Positions 53,230 to 61,273 of a DNA stretch of 64,000 nt are shown piece by piece. Under the pieces are notes generated by a model. That model had not been told where the DNA came from, made no database searches, and was given only the letters and a program-made list of their open reading frames with translations. Position 1 is the first letter of the stretch, and the number at the start of each line of letters is the position of its first letter. Both the position numbers and the translations under genes were made by a program. Source of the stretch: SVTX01 sp045653805 (lineage in GTDB: Bacteria > Bacillota > Clostridia > Oscillospirales > CAG-272); NCBI GenBank assembly GCA_045653805.1, contig JAZOMF010000075.1, positions 124,001 to 188,000 of the forward strand, given 5' to 3'.

Positions 53230-53895
53230 TTATTCCTGCTGTGCCTCTTGTGAAAATATGTTGTCTGCAATAACCTTTGCAAACTGAATGTTCAATTTGG
53301 GATATATTTCATTCATTATTTTTCTTGATTCTTCAATTTTTCCCTGCTTGAATAAAAATATGGCGTTGAGATAATTCACCATATTTTCCGTTTCGTTAGT
53401 TTCCTTTAAAGATTCATAGTAACCTTCTGCAGTTTTCAAGTCATTCTGAAGCAGATAATACATACACAACCAACTGCTTTTAAATGCTTTTCTATGCTTT
53501 ACGGCATTAATATGCTTTAAAAATTTTTCGTTATCTACTTTTGCTAAAAAGGAAACAGCGAGCATTCCGTTAAGATCGTCAATTATGCGCCGCACACTTG
53601 GGAAGGGCGATGTTTTTGATATGATATAATACCATTTAGTTATTTTTTTGCCTTTTGAAATAACAACATCATAGTTTCCTGACAAATAAGCATTGTATGC
53701 TTTCATATAAAGTCCTCTTGCAACAAGACTGACTATAAAAAATATAAAGATCAGAATTAGCAAAACAAAGGGCAGTGCTATTATGGCAAGAGATCCAAAA
53801 ATCGTGATGAAGGCACGAAGCAAATCTCTTATACTAATAAACAAACAGACAATAAAAACATAAATAACGTATAATATCTGATTTAACGTTTCCAT
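53230..53895 (-). CDS. Membrane protein with helical-repeat tail, immunity-like (paralogue 1)
   Basis: A 221-residue protein: two strongly hydrophobic segments (about 4-26 and 32-62), then a cytosolic helical part resembling TPR-like repeats (AYLSGNYDVVISKGKKI, AIFLFKQGKIEESRKIM). No family is recognised. The protein at 55426-56016 shares the order and several lines (AVSFLAKVDNEKFLKHIN versus AVSYFATSNDDQFLLHIN). It lies 26 nt downstream of a broken RHS tail on the same strand, the place where immunity genes sit. Immunity is inference. The ATG at 53895 follows GGAGGTG. Confidence 0.7.
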   Translation of the reverse strand: METLNQILYVIYVFIVCLFISIRDLLRAFITIFGSLAIIALPFVLLILIFIFFIVSLVARGLYMKAYNAYLSGNYDVVISKGKKITKWYYIISKTSPFPSVRRIIDDLNGMLAVSFLAKVDNEKFLKHINAVKHRKAFKSSWLCMYYLLQNDLKTAEGYYESLKETNETENMVNYLNAIFLFKQGKIEESRKIMNEIYPKLNIQFAKVIADNIFSQEAQQE

Positions 53896-53921
53896 ACACA
53901 CCTCCAAAAATTAAAATTGCA

Positions 53922-54089
53922 TTAAAGTATAGGGATAACAGGATTACCCAATAGAATTGATATGGGTGCAGAGGTTACGTTACCTGCTGCATCGTAGCTG
54001 AAGGCCTCGACAGAAACTATCGAGTTATCGGAAGTCTTTCTGATCACTCTGGCAGTTACTCTGCTGAGTTCATCATAAGTATAACACAT
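53922..54089 (-). pseudogene. Remnant of an RHS/YD-repeat protein 3' end
   Basis: On the minus strand a frame reads YTYDELSRVTARVIRKTSDN ... FSYDAAGNVTSAP and stops. The YDxLxRV and YDAAGNVTS lines are the diagnostic YD/RHS repeat. Only about 55 residues remain; the frame closes with a stop just upstream and no ribosome-binding site precedes the only ATG. It is therefore a 5'-truncated relic of a large wall-associated or toxin-carrying RHS protein. It fills most of the gap 53896-54209. Confidence 0.75.
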
Positions 54090-54123
54090 TTTGGTCGAAC
54101 TTGCAAGTACTTAGATAAAAAAA

Positions 54124-54147
54124 CAGCCGCACCCGAAAGTGCGGCTG
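54124..54147 (-). terminator. Terminator of the bPH-like gene
   Basis: CAGCCGCAC pairs with GTGCGGCTG over a six-base loop, followed by TTTTTTTA on the minus strand. The arm AAGTGCGGCTG also occurs after the helicase tail copies A and B. Confidence 0.8.
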
Positions 54148-54209
54148 GAAAACAATGTTTTTAATACTTAATGAAAACTGTAAAGAAGCAAATTGTGTAA
54201 CTAAACTAT

Positions 54210-54728
54210 TTAATTCTTATTATCCAAAGACCTAACGTTATCTTTACAATTTAATATGAAAGACTCAATTGTACTTTGATGTTTTTTTAATACTATACCA
54301 TAAACACAATGAGTTTTAATATCAGGAAGATGAGAAATGTGCTTCTTGGCGTATATTTGGTTATTTCCGGAAAAAGTCAAATGGGCGATACCCAAAACTC
54401 GTTCGACAACATTTTGTTGCAATTCAATTTTGGTAATATTAGTTACAGTATAATGCGTTTTTACACATTTAAAACCGCTTCCTCCGGGTGTTGGAAAAGT
54501 GATGGGAGTAACATATTTTATTTTGCAGTTATCTAACTCAATATATTTGGGAAAGTTCAATGGAGAGACAATCAAATATATTAATAAAACTATGATCGCA
54601 GCTAAAACAAGATCATATCTGAATGGTCGTATCATTGCCATCACAACGGAAACAGCGAAAAGAAGTATAAATACTAAATAAAATTTCGAATTGAAAATAT
54701 TACCATATCTGCATAATTTAAGTTTCAT
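54210..54728 (-). CDS. Two-TM protein, possibly PH-like, unknown function
   Basis: A 172-residue protein with two adjacent membrane helices (about 15-32 and 40-57). They are followed by a beta-rich soluble tail (YIELDNCKIKYVTPITFPTP ... NITKIELQQNVV) that resembles bacterial PH-like domains behind a membrane hairpin. The ATG at 54728 follows GGGAGAAG. No family is firmly recognised. It lies within the AT-rich accessory stretch, and its base composition contrasts with the flanking housekeeping genes. Confidence 0.65.
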   Translation of the reverse strand: MKLKLCRYGNIFNSKFYLVFILLFAVSVVMAMIRPFRYDLVLAAIIVLLIYLIVSPLNFPKYIELDNCKIKYVTPITFPTPGGSGFKCVKTHYTVTNITKIELQQNVVERVLGIAHLTFSGNNQIYAKKHISHLPDIKTHCVYGIVLKKHQSTIESFILNCKDNVRSLDNKN

Positions 54729-54883
54729 TTTCTTCTCCCGCGACAAAAATAATAATTATGCCTTAATCAAATAGTTCTCTCAAACAAAAATTGTAATTTT
54801 TGAACTAGTTATAACGCAAATTGCTTTTATTTTTTCTAAATATATTTTGTTGCAAGCATTATCAAATGCGTTTTCTTGTATTA

Positions 54884-55330
54884 TTATGAAATTTCAACTA
54901 AGCCAAGTACAAATTGGAATGAGGTAAATCCTTCACCGTAATTATCAGAAAGATATACCATGGTTAAGTAAAGAACTTCTCCGTCAGTCAGCGTCACTGT
55001 ATAGGTCGCATGCTCTTCCATGGTGTTTCCTGATGTACTGAAAGAATTTTGAACATTAAAGCTTATTTGCTCTATTGAAATGGCTTCGCGACCTGCCAAG
55101 TATCTACTCATTTGTGCGATAGCGGCATCGGAATTTTCAACTGATTGAGGGTGCATCATCTTTTTGGCATCAGACATGCTATTTTGTGCCAAAACCATCA
55201 TCATTTCCTCTACTTTAGGGAACGAGTCTACTTCGGTCGACACCCCTGACATATTTGTGTTACAAGCGCACGCCGTCCAACAGCCAAGCATAGACAACAA
55301 AATCAAAGTTAAACAGATTATTTTTTTCAT
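54884..55330 (-). CDS. Small lipoprotein, unknown function
   Basis: A 148-residue exported protein. The signal peptide MKKIICLTLILLSMLGCW has a plausible lipobox cysteine at 17, followed by a helical segment and a beta-rich end (ATYTVTLTDGEVLYLTMVY) reminiscent of NTF2-like or DUF4878-type folds, though I cannot assign it. It is one of three or four minus-strand exported or membrane genes in the mosaic between the helicase-tail copies. Confidence 0.7.
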   Translation of the reverse strand: MKKIICLTLILLSMLGCWTACACNTNMSGVSTEVDSFPKVEEMMMVLAQNSMSDAKKMMHPQSVENSDAAIAQMSRYLAGREAISIEQISFNVQNSFSTSGNTMEEHATYTVTLTDGEVLYLTMVYLSDNYGEGFTSFQFVLGLVEIS

Positions 55331-55425
55331 AGAAAATACTACCTTTAAAATTTGGTTTTTTAAATTAAGACTTTAGCAAAGAATAAATTACAAATATAAC
55401 TACTCCGACTAACATAGTAAAAATA

Positions 55426-56016
55426 TCAGCTTTTGATTACCGAATCTGCGATTTGTTTTAGTACAGGAATTGTTAGTTTATCAAATATCTCAAGCATTTT
55501 CGTTTTTGCAATCTCTTCATTTCCTTGCTTATATGCTTCGAAAGAAGTTAAAAACGTTCGTTGTACGTATGTTCTATCATCGGATGCAATCCGGGCATAG
55601 TGGGCAGATGCATTTTCAAAGTCGTTTTTGTTTAGATAGAATAACGATATCCAAAACTCTTTAATATCTATATTTAAGCTCAATTCGTTTATATGCAATA
55701 AAAACTGATCATCATTAGATGTAGCAAAATATGAAACCGCAAGCGAAAAATGTAGATATTCCACTCTAGATAAAATCTGCTTAGTTAAGAGTCTTGCGTT
55801 ATACTTCCGATAAATATGCAACAATTTCTCACCGTTTTCTATGATGTTGTTGTAATCGCCTATAACAAGTTTTTTTGTAATGTCCCGAAATCTCAACTCT
55901 AAAACAACAGAGCGAATCAACTGAAAAAATAAAATCAGAAAACATACTATCGCAGTAATTATGAGAAGGCTAGGATCAAAATGAACGGTAACATCGCCGA
56001 TCTGTGTTGTGAACAT
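55426..56016 (-). CDS. Membrane protein with helical-repeat tail, immunity-like (paralogue 2)
   Basis: A 196-residue protein: one membrane helix (about 17-40) and a helical tail (IGDYNNIIENGEKLLHIYRK, SFEAYKQGNEEIAKTKMLE, PVLKQIADSVIKS). The tail aligns by eye with the protein at 53230-53895, though the N terminus differs. A short orphan frame ending GAPLPT precedes it at 56045-56113, mirroring the RHS remnant before paralogue 1. This repeated layout suggests immunity proteins left beside displaced toxin ends; this is inference. Confidence 0.7.
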   Translation of the reverse strand: MFTTQIGDVTVHFDPSLLIITAIVCFLILFFQLIRSVVLELRFRDITKKLVIGDYNNIIENGEKLLHIYRKYNARLLTKQILSRVEYLHFSLAVSYFATSNDDQFLLHINELSLNIDIKEFWISLFYLNKNDFENASAHYARIASDDRTYVQRTFLTSFEAYKQGNEEIAKTKMLEIFDKLTIPVLKQIADSVIKS

Positions 56017-56044
56017 TATATATACCTCGCAAAATTATTTTAGT

Positions 56045-56113
56045 TTATGTTGGTAGCGGTGCTCCGCTGCCAGCCAAAGCGGAAGCCAATGCGCCTAAAG
56101 CGTAAAGTACCAT
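56045..56113 (-). pseudogene. Orphan 3' coding fragment upstream of paralogue 2
   Basis: A frame reading MVLYALGALASALAGSGAPL then PT and a stop, 28 nt before the start of the immunity-like gene. It looks like the C-terminal tail of a lost larger protein because it has no ribosome-binding site and abuts a duplication boundary at about 56120. Identity unknown. Confidence 0.35.
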
Positions 56114-56118
56114 AGCAA

Positions 56119-56165
56119 CGGATCACCACTATGATAATTATTGCAATAATTTTTTTCTTGTTCAT
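56119..56165 (-). pseudogene. 5' remnant of the 57180-57737 gene
   Basis: From the ATG at 56165 the minus strand reads MNKKKIIAIIIIVVI, matching the start of the intact gene (MNKRKIIAMIIIVVI). It then diverges into unrelated sequence at the repeat edge. It is a broken copy left by the duplication. Confidence 0.8.
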
Positions 56166-56426
56166 AGCAAACCCTTTCTATAGATGAAGTTGAATTACAG
56201 ATAATATGGTACCACGTATGAATTTTTGAAGAACTATTCCCATATGTTGGCTTGTATATTATATCATACATTACATTGAATGTCAATACAGCTCCCGTTA
56301 ATGACTATTTATCCAAACAAAAAAATTAGCCCGCCGAGAAAATTTGAAGACAAGGCGCACCGGAGAAAGCAGGGTGCAGACGAGGCTGAAGAACAGATCA
56401 GAGCGATTTTTGAAGAATTTGAATAA
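56121..56426. repeat. About 306-bp direct repeat, copy 1
   Basis: Nearly identical to 57693-57996 with scattered substitutions and a net 2-nt length difference. It holds, in minus-strand order, a helicase-tail fragment, an AT-rich promoter-like region and the first 15 or so codons of the gene at 57180-57737. Most of the gene-free gap 56017-56505 is this repeat plus the helicase-tail flank. Confidence 0.9.
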
Positions 56427-56480
56427 ATTAATCTACCCCCGACAATACTGTCGGGGGTAGACCTAAGTGCGGCTGCAAAA
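56379..56480 (+). repeat. Helicase 3'-end repeat, copy B (orphan)
   Basis: Reads DEAEEQIRAIFEEFE then stop, followed by the same flank and palindrome (56433-56460, one mismatch) and the ACCTAAGTGCGGCTG tail as copy A. The coding frame upstream (SPPRKFEDKAHRRKQGA) does not match the intact helicase, so this is a detached end, not a gene. Confidence 0.85.
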
Positions 56481-56505
56481 AATTTGATTATTGTTTGGGG
56501 ATTTG

Positions 56506-57150
56506 TTAAGAAATGATATTGTTTTCTATTAGTGCATCACGAAAATTATCAGAAAGCTGATAGGCATAATTGAAATCCATATTGTGGATAAAGACATAGT
56601 AAATTTCGTCTTTTACCCAAATCTCCGCATTGATGTATAAAGAATTATGCTTTTGGGAACGCAAGCGTATTTCTTTATATTTACTATGTGAACCTTCGGC
56701 TTGTATAGTGTTTTGGGTAAAAATTTCAGAAAACTCAAATGCTATCGTTGTTCCCTCAACAATAAAAATCTCATTTTTATAGTCAAAGGTTTCTTTGAAA
56801 AAAAACACTTCTTCTTGGGGAGGAAAGATATAATCGGGAGACTCGGTTGTGTAAGAATAATAATACTGAGCGATATTAAAAGGAAAACAATAATACCATC
56901 CCAGATCATGCCAATCTTCTTTATCGATATCTATGTGAAACATGCCGTATTTTTCACAAGAATAATATTTTTCATTTTGGTATTCCAAATAGTATACTTC
57001 CTGTTCCTCATCATAGCGGTAGTCTACATTTCGATATATATCAGTATCAAGATCGAACATTCCGGCAACCATATAATGAACATGATTACAGGATGAAAAT
57101 GACATTATAACAATTAAAAGTAATGATATCGCAATAATTCGTTTACACAT
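56506..57150 (-). CDS. Lipoprotein, unknown function
   Basis: A 214-residue exported lipoprotein with a lipobox at FSSC (Cys 21). It is then rich in Tyr, Asp and Glu (YRYDEEQEVYYLEYQNEKYY), with a beta-strand pattern and no recognised domain. Low GC and unusual composition compared with the flanking housekeeping genes suggest acquisition. It lies 29 nt downstream of the 57180-57737 gene on the same strand, so the two probably form one transcript bracketed by helicase-tail copies B and C. Confidence 0.75.
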   Translation of the reverse strand: MCKRIIAISLLLIVIMSFSSCNHVHYMVAGMFDLDTDIYRNVDYRYDEEQEVYYLEYQNEKYYSCEKYGMFHIDIDKEDWHDLGWYYCFPFNIAQYYYSYTTESPDYIFPPQEEVFFFKETFDYKNEIFIVEGTTIAFEFSEIFTQNTIQAEGSHSKYKEIRLRSQKHNSLYINAEIWVKDEIYYVFIHNMDFNYAYQLSDNFRDALIENNIIS

Positions 57151-57179
57151 AAGTCCTCCAAAACATTAATAAATATTTT

Positions 57180-57737
57180 TTAATCGGTATATAGCCATCT
57201 CACATATTGATAAGTCAACACTTCACCGGTTGCTTCATCCACTACAGTATATTCCATACCAACATATTCGTCTGGAACGCCGTCTATCGATTGTAAAACA
57301 GCAATTTTTTGTAAAATTGTTTTAGCTTGTGTTCGAATTGATTGGTATTCTTCTCCATTGGGATCGGTGCCGTGTGGTATATATACTGTTAATTCTTTAA
57401 AATCAGATGAAATAGAGAAGGGCTCTTTGTCAGGATATTCCGAAAATCCTGATAACCATTCGGTTTTTTTCCACGCTTGAGCTTGATATCGTGTTATTCT
57501 CAAAGTCAATACTCCACTTTCATCTATAGAAGCTCTTTTTCTTAAATCGCCCGTTTCATCGTAAAATTCAAAATATGTATCCATAAATTCCTCGGGAGAA
57601 ACTCCAAATAAGTACATACAGTGTTTAGGGGGCAAGTACAACTCAAAGTAAGTATCAATAAATATATAATTTACACAAAGAGCAGATATACAGATCACCA
57701 CTATGATAATCATTGCAATAATTTTTCTCTTGTTCAT
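57180..57737 (-). CDS. Exported or membrane-anchored protein, unknown function
   Basis: A 185-residue protein with one N-terminal hydrophobic segment (about 6-27) that may be an anchor. The outer part (YLFGVSPEEFMDTYFEFYDE, LTVYIPHGTDPNGEEYQS) has a YFEFYDETGDL pattern seen in small secreted Clostridia proteins, but no family is assigned. Its upstream region and first codons were duplicated to 56121-56426. The ribosome-binding site is AAAGGGT. Confidence 0.7.
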   Translation of the reverse strand: MNKRKIIAMIIIVVICISALCVNYIFIDTYFELYLPPKHCMYLFGVSPEEFMDTYFEFYDETGDLRKRASIDESGVLTLRITRYQAQAWKKTEWLSGFSEYPDKEPFSISSDFKELTVYIPHGTDPNGEEYQSIRTQAKTILQKIAVLQSIDGVPDEYVGMEYTVVDEATGEVLTYQYVRWLYTD

Positions 57738-57996
57738 AGCAAACCCTTTCTATAGATGAAGTTGAATTACAGATAATAGATACCCCGTATAAATTTTTGA
57801 AGAACTATTCCCATATGTTGGCTTGTATATTATATCATACATTACATTGAATGTCAATACATCTACCGTTAATGACTATTTATCCAAACAAAAAATTAGC
57901 CCGCCGAAAATTTTCGAAGACAAGGCGCACCGAAGAAAGCAGGGTGCAGACGAGGCTGAGGAACAGCTCAGACGAATTTTTGAAGAATTTGAATAA
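57693..57996. repeat. About 304-bp direct repeat, copy 2
   Basis: The partner of 56121-56426. It spans the start and upstream region of the 57180-57737 gene and the helicase-tail copy C. Together with the terminator at 58000 it accounts for the gene-free stretch 57738-58170. Confidence 0.9.
57949..57996 (+). repeat. Helicase 3'-end repeat, copy C (orphan, outermost)
   Basis: Reads DEAEEQLRRIFEEFE then stop. Unlike A and B it is followed by a different, strong terminator (58000-58035) and then by rny. It may mark the original helicase end before cargo was inserted. Confidence 0.8.
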
Positions 57997-57999
57997 CAC

Positions 58000-58035
58000 A
58001 AAACCGCTGTTGCGCCTAAGCGCAACACCGGTTTT
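58000..58035. terminator. Bidirectional terminator between the mosaic and rny
   Basis: AAAACCGCTGTTGCGC, loop CTAA, GCGCAACACCGGTTTT: 16-bp stem with one mismatch, T-run on the plus strand. Confidence 0.85.
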
Positions 58036-58170
58036 TATCAAATATTTTATCCGGCTGTGCCGTGGTAATAAGCCTCTGTGTTCTATGTTAAATATATGTG
58101 AATCCTTAACTGTAACTAAGGAACAAAGATTACAGAATTTTCTGTATATTTGACTTTTGCTCGTGGCAAA

Positions 58171-59724
58171 TTACTTCGCGTAGTCTACTGCGCGACTCTC
58201 ACGAATGAGATTGATCTTGATCTGACCGGGATACTTAACTTCAGCCTGGATCTTCGCCGCCATCTCGCGTGCGATAACCTTCATGCCTGCGTCGTTAACC
58301 TCCTCGGGCTTGACCATAACTCTGATCTCGCGTCCTGCCTGAATTGCAAATGCCTTGTCAATTCCGTCAAAGCTCTTTGCGATCTCCTCAAGCTTTTCAA
58401 GACGCTTGATGTAGTTTTCCATATCCTCGCGGCGCGCTCCGGGTCTTGCGGCGCTGATAGCGTCGGCAGCCTGAACGAGAACTGCGATGATGGTCTTGGG
58501 TTCAACGTCGTTGTGGTGCGCTTCGATAGCATGGACAACCTCGCGGCTTTCCTTATACTTCTTAACAGCGTTTACACCGATCTCAACGTGAGATCCTTCA
58601 ACGTCGTGGGGGAATGCCTTACCGATATCGTGGGGCAGACCTGCGCGCTTTGCAAGGTTGGAGTCAACTCCAAGCTCGTCTGCCATAATACCTGCAAGGA
58701 ATGCAACCTCAATAGAGTGCTTAAGTACGTTCTGACCGTAACTGGTTCTGTACTTGAGTCTACCGAGCAATCGAACAAGCTCGGGATTAATGCCGTGGAT
58801 TCCGACCTCAAAGGTAGCTCTCTCTCCCGCCTGCTTGACGGAAATATCAACTTCCTTCTGTGCTTTCTCTACCATCTCCTCAATTCTTGCGGGATGGATT
58901 CGTCCGTCGGAGATAAGTCTCTCAAGAGCAATTCTCGCAACCTCTCGTCTAACGGGATCAAATCCCGACAGAGTGATGGTTTCGGGAGTATCGTCGATAA
59001 TAAGCTCGACACCCGTAAGTGTTTCGATCTTCTGGATGTTACGACCCTCACGACCGATAATTCTACCCTTCATTTCCTCGCTGGGCAGTGCCACGCTGGA
59101 AACGGTAGCCTCAGATACGTGATCGGACGCATATCTTTGAATGGCAAGCGACAAAATGTTCTTTGCCTTGTCGTCTGCTTCTTCCTTGAACTGTGTTTCA
59201 AGCTCGTCAAGTCTTTGTGCAAGCTCGTGCTTAACCTCGCTCTCTACGCGCTCGATAAGCTCTTCCTTAGCTCTTTCGCAGGAATATCCGGAGATCTCCT
59301 CCAGCTTTTTAAGCTGACCTTCGATTATCTCGCCTTCTTTTTGCTGAAGGGCCTCATAATCCTTGATCTTCTTATCGAGAATTTCGTTCTTCCTTTCAAG
59401 AGCCTCACTCTTTTTATCAAGTGTTTCCTCTTTCTTAGTCAAGCGGTTCTCGGTGCGAACGATCTCATTTCTTCTTTCCTTGATCTCTCGGTCAAGCTCA
59501 TTTCTCTGAGCCATAATGGTTTCCTTAGCCTCGATCAGAGATTCCTTCTTTGCGGATTCTGCACTTTTCTTAGCTTCTGCAACGATCTTTGCAGCCTCAG
59601 CCTCAGCAGAGCCTATCTTCGCTTCACCGATCTTCTTTCTGATGAGAAATCCGATAAGAAATCCGAGAGCAATACCGACAGCGGCACAACCTATGCCGAT
59701 CAGTATTACAAATTCTATTGGCAT
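58171..59724 (-). CDS. rny: Ribonuclease Y
   Basis: A 517-residue membrane-anchored endoribonuclease that starts mRNA decay. It has an N-terminal membrane helix (about 5-27), a long charged coiled coil (about 35-190), a KH domain (IIGREGRNIQKIETLTGVEL) and an HD domain with RAGLPHDIGKAFPHD. Full length and ordinary for Firmicutes. A consensus promoter lies about 110 nt upstream. Confidence 0.97.
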   Translation of the reverse strand: MPIEFVILIGIGCAAVGIALGFLIGFLIRKKIGEAKIGSAEAEAAKIVAEAKKSAESAKKESLIEAKETIMAQRNELDREIKERRNEIVRTENRLTKKEETLDKKSEALERKNEILDKKIKDYEALQQKEGEIIEGQLKKLEEISGYSCERAKEELIERVESEVKHELAQRLDELETQFKEEADDKAKNILSLAIQRYASDHVSEATVSSVALPSEEMKGRIIGREGRNIQKIETLTGVELIIDDTPETITLSGFDPVRREVARIALERLISDGRIHPARIEEMVEKAQKEVDISVKQAGERATFEVGIHGINPELVRLLGRLKYRTSYGQNVLKHSIEVAFLAGIMADELGVDSNLAKRAGLPHDIGKAFPHDVEGSHVEIGVNAVKKYKESREVVHAIEAHHNDVEPKTIIAVLVQAADAISAARPGARREDMENYIKRLEKLEEIAKSFDGIDKAFAIQAGREIRVMVKPEEVNDAGMKVIAREMAAKIQAEVKYPGQIKINLIRESRAVDYAK

Positions 59725-59836
59725 TTCCTTTACACCTCCTTTTTCTTTCTTGTCTTTTTGTTCTGTTTAATCAGGTATATTAAAACGTTTTTGCCAAATC
59801 GGGCAATCCGTAAAATATCAATATATACCTTATTTT

Positions 59837-59865
59837 ATTATATATAAAAAAATGTGTTTTGTCAA
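59837..59865 (-). promoter_or_regulatory. Consensus sigma-A promoter of rny
   Basis: On the minus strand TTGACA (59860-59865), 17 nt, TATAAT (59837-59842). The leader to the start codon is about 110 nt. Confidence 0.8.
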
Positions 59866-59943
59866 TAGCATTTTACAATACTACTGACAAAACACATAAA
59901 AATTCAAAAAATATTCACAGAAAAGTGAAATTTGAAATTTTAA

Positions 59944-61272
59944 TTATTTTCCTGCAACACTCATTCCCTTTACAAGCACGTCAGGAGATCCAAACACCAC
60001 GAATCCGCCGGGAATTCCCCACTTCACCTCGTTGCCGAGAGAATCAATATCCTTGAGCATCTGGAAGAAGTTTCCTGCGATTACAAAGGACTTGATAGGA
60101 CCTGCCTTCTTGCCGTCCTTTATAAGGAATCCAACACTCTCTACTGAGAAATCACCGGTAATAGCGTTAGCACCTGCATGGAGACCCTTGACACCGGTTA
60201 CGTAGATACCGTTACCGATCTTCGCAAAAAGCTCTTCCTGACTTTCGGTGCCTGCGCAGATACCAAAGTTATATGGAGCGATGTTTCCGCCGCGGCGACC
60301 GTTACCTGTAGTGGTCTTGCCGGTCTTATAAGCGGTAGTAAGGTCATAGAGCAAGGTACACAGAACACCGTTCTCAACTACAGTCTTTTTATAGGTAGCA
60401 ACACCCTCGTCGTCAAAGGGAGTCTGCACAGGGCACCCCTCTCTCATAGGATCGTCGGTGATGGTAACTATATCAGCAGCGATCTTCTCGCCTTCCTTAC
60501 CTGCAAGACGGGACATACCTAAAAGCGCGTTCTTTGCGGAGAAAGCCGAGGAGAATGCGGACAAAAGCGAGCGCATCTGTGTGCCGTCGATAACTATGTC
60601 ATATTTACCACTGGGAATTTCGGTAGCACCTATCATTTCAAGCGCACCCTGAACTGCCTTTGCGGGAAGATTTTTTGCATCCTCGCTGTAAATATTTTCA
60701 GCAAACTCAAAGTTGTTTCTGGACTCACCGTCCTTGCTTACTACTGCCTCAACATAGCAGCCGGACATACCAACTCTGTTGGAAAGCTCAAGGCCGTGTG
60801 AGTTGTAGAGATAGATCTCGTTTCTGAAGGACATCGCAACGGACTGAGTACCGTCAACAACGGACGTGTCTGCGGCGTAGGTTGCCTTTTGAATTTCAAG
60901 CGCCTTGTTTTTAAGCTCGCCTGCATCTACTACTACGGGTTCGGGAGCGGTGGTCTTGGCATAGGACTCGGAGCCCTTGAAAATGAAGACTACGTCATCG
61001 TTTTCAATCGCGCCTGCGTTTTCCTTTGCACGAACAACCAGGTCTGCAAGCTCGTCCTCGTTGAAATAGCTGCTGGAGGCGTAGCCCATGTGACCGTCTA
61101 CGAGGCAACGGAAATATACCTTTGCGCTCTCACCCGAGGAAAATGCGCTTACCTCATCCTTGAGGGTCTCTGCGCTGATGTCCTCACCCTTGGTAAAATA
61201 GATCTCGTACTCCAAAACGTCAAACTTCTTACAAGCGGCGGAGATTATTTCTTTAATTTCGGTAAAATTCAT
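59944..61272 (-). CDS. TldE/PmbA-family protein
   Basis: A 442-residue TldE (PmbA) homologue, the non-metal partner of the TldD/TldE protease, recognised from SGCYVEAVVSKDGESRNNFE, TGNGRRGGNIAPYNF and SVESVGFLIKDGKKAGPI. In other bacteria TldD/E degrades unfolded peptides and matures some ribosomal peptides. It starts 1 nt after the tldD stop, which points to stoichiometric expression. Confidence 0.93.
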   Translation of the reverse strand: MNFTEIKEIISAACKKFDVLEYEIYFTKGEDISAETLKDEVSAFSSGESAKVYFRCLVDGHMGYASSSYFNEDELADLVVRAKENAGAIENDDVVFIFKGSESYAKTTAPEPVVVDAGELKNKALEIQKATYAADTSVVDGTQSVAMSFRNEIYLYNSHGLELSNRVGMSGCYVEAVVSKDGESRNNFEFAENIYSEDAKNLPAKAVQGALEMIGATEIPSGKYDIVIDGTQMRSLLSAFSSAFSAKNALLGMSRLAGKEGEKIAADIVTITDDPMREGCPVQTPFDDEGVATYKKTVVENGVLCTLLYDLTTAYKTGKTTTGNGRRGGNIAPYNFGICAGTESQEELFAKIGNGIYVTGVKGLHAGANAITGDFSVESVGFLIKDGKKAGPIKSFVIAGNFFQMLKDIDSLGNEVKWGIPGGFVVFGSPDVLVKGMSVAGK

Positions 61273-61273
61273 A

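Noticed and set aside
53929..53946. Sequence resembling the I-SceI homing-endonuclease site (15 of 18 positions by eye)
   Set aside because: It lies inside the RHS remnant and reads as ordinary codons (NPVIPI); no homing endonuclease or intron is near, so it is probably chance.
53113..56460. The two copies of the CTACCCCCGACA palindrome as a CRISPR or attachment-site array
   Set aside because: Only two copies, each tied to the helicase stop codon and with a terminator-like structure; no spacer periodicity.
53100..58000. Insertion sequence or integron as cause of the mosaic
   Set aside because: No transposase or integrase frame, no terminal inverted repeats and no attC-like array were seen; the repeats are pieces of the helicase end and of local genes.
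58150..59847. A 565-codon open frame opposite rny
   Set aside because: Leu/Ser/Cys-rich translation typical of an antisense shadow; rny on the other strand has all its domains.
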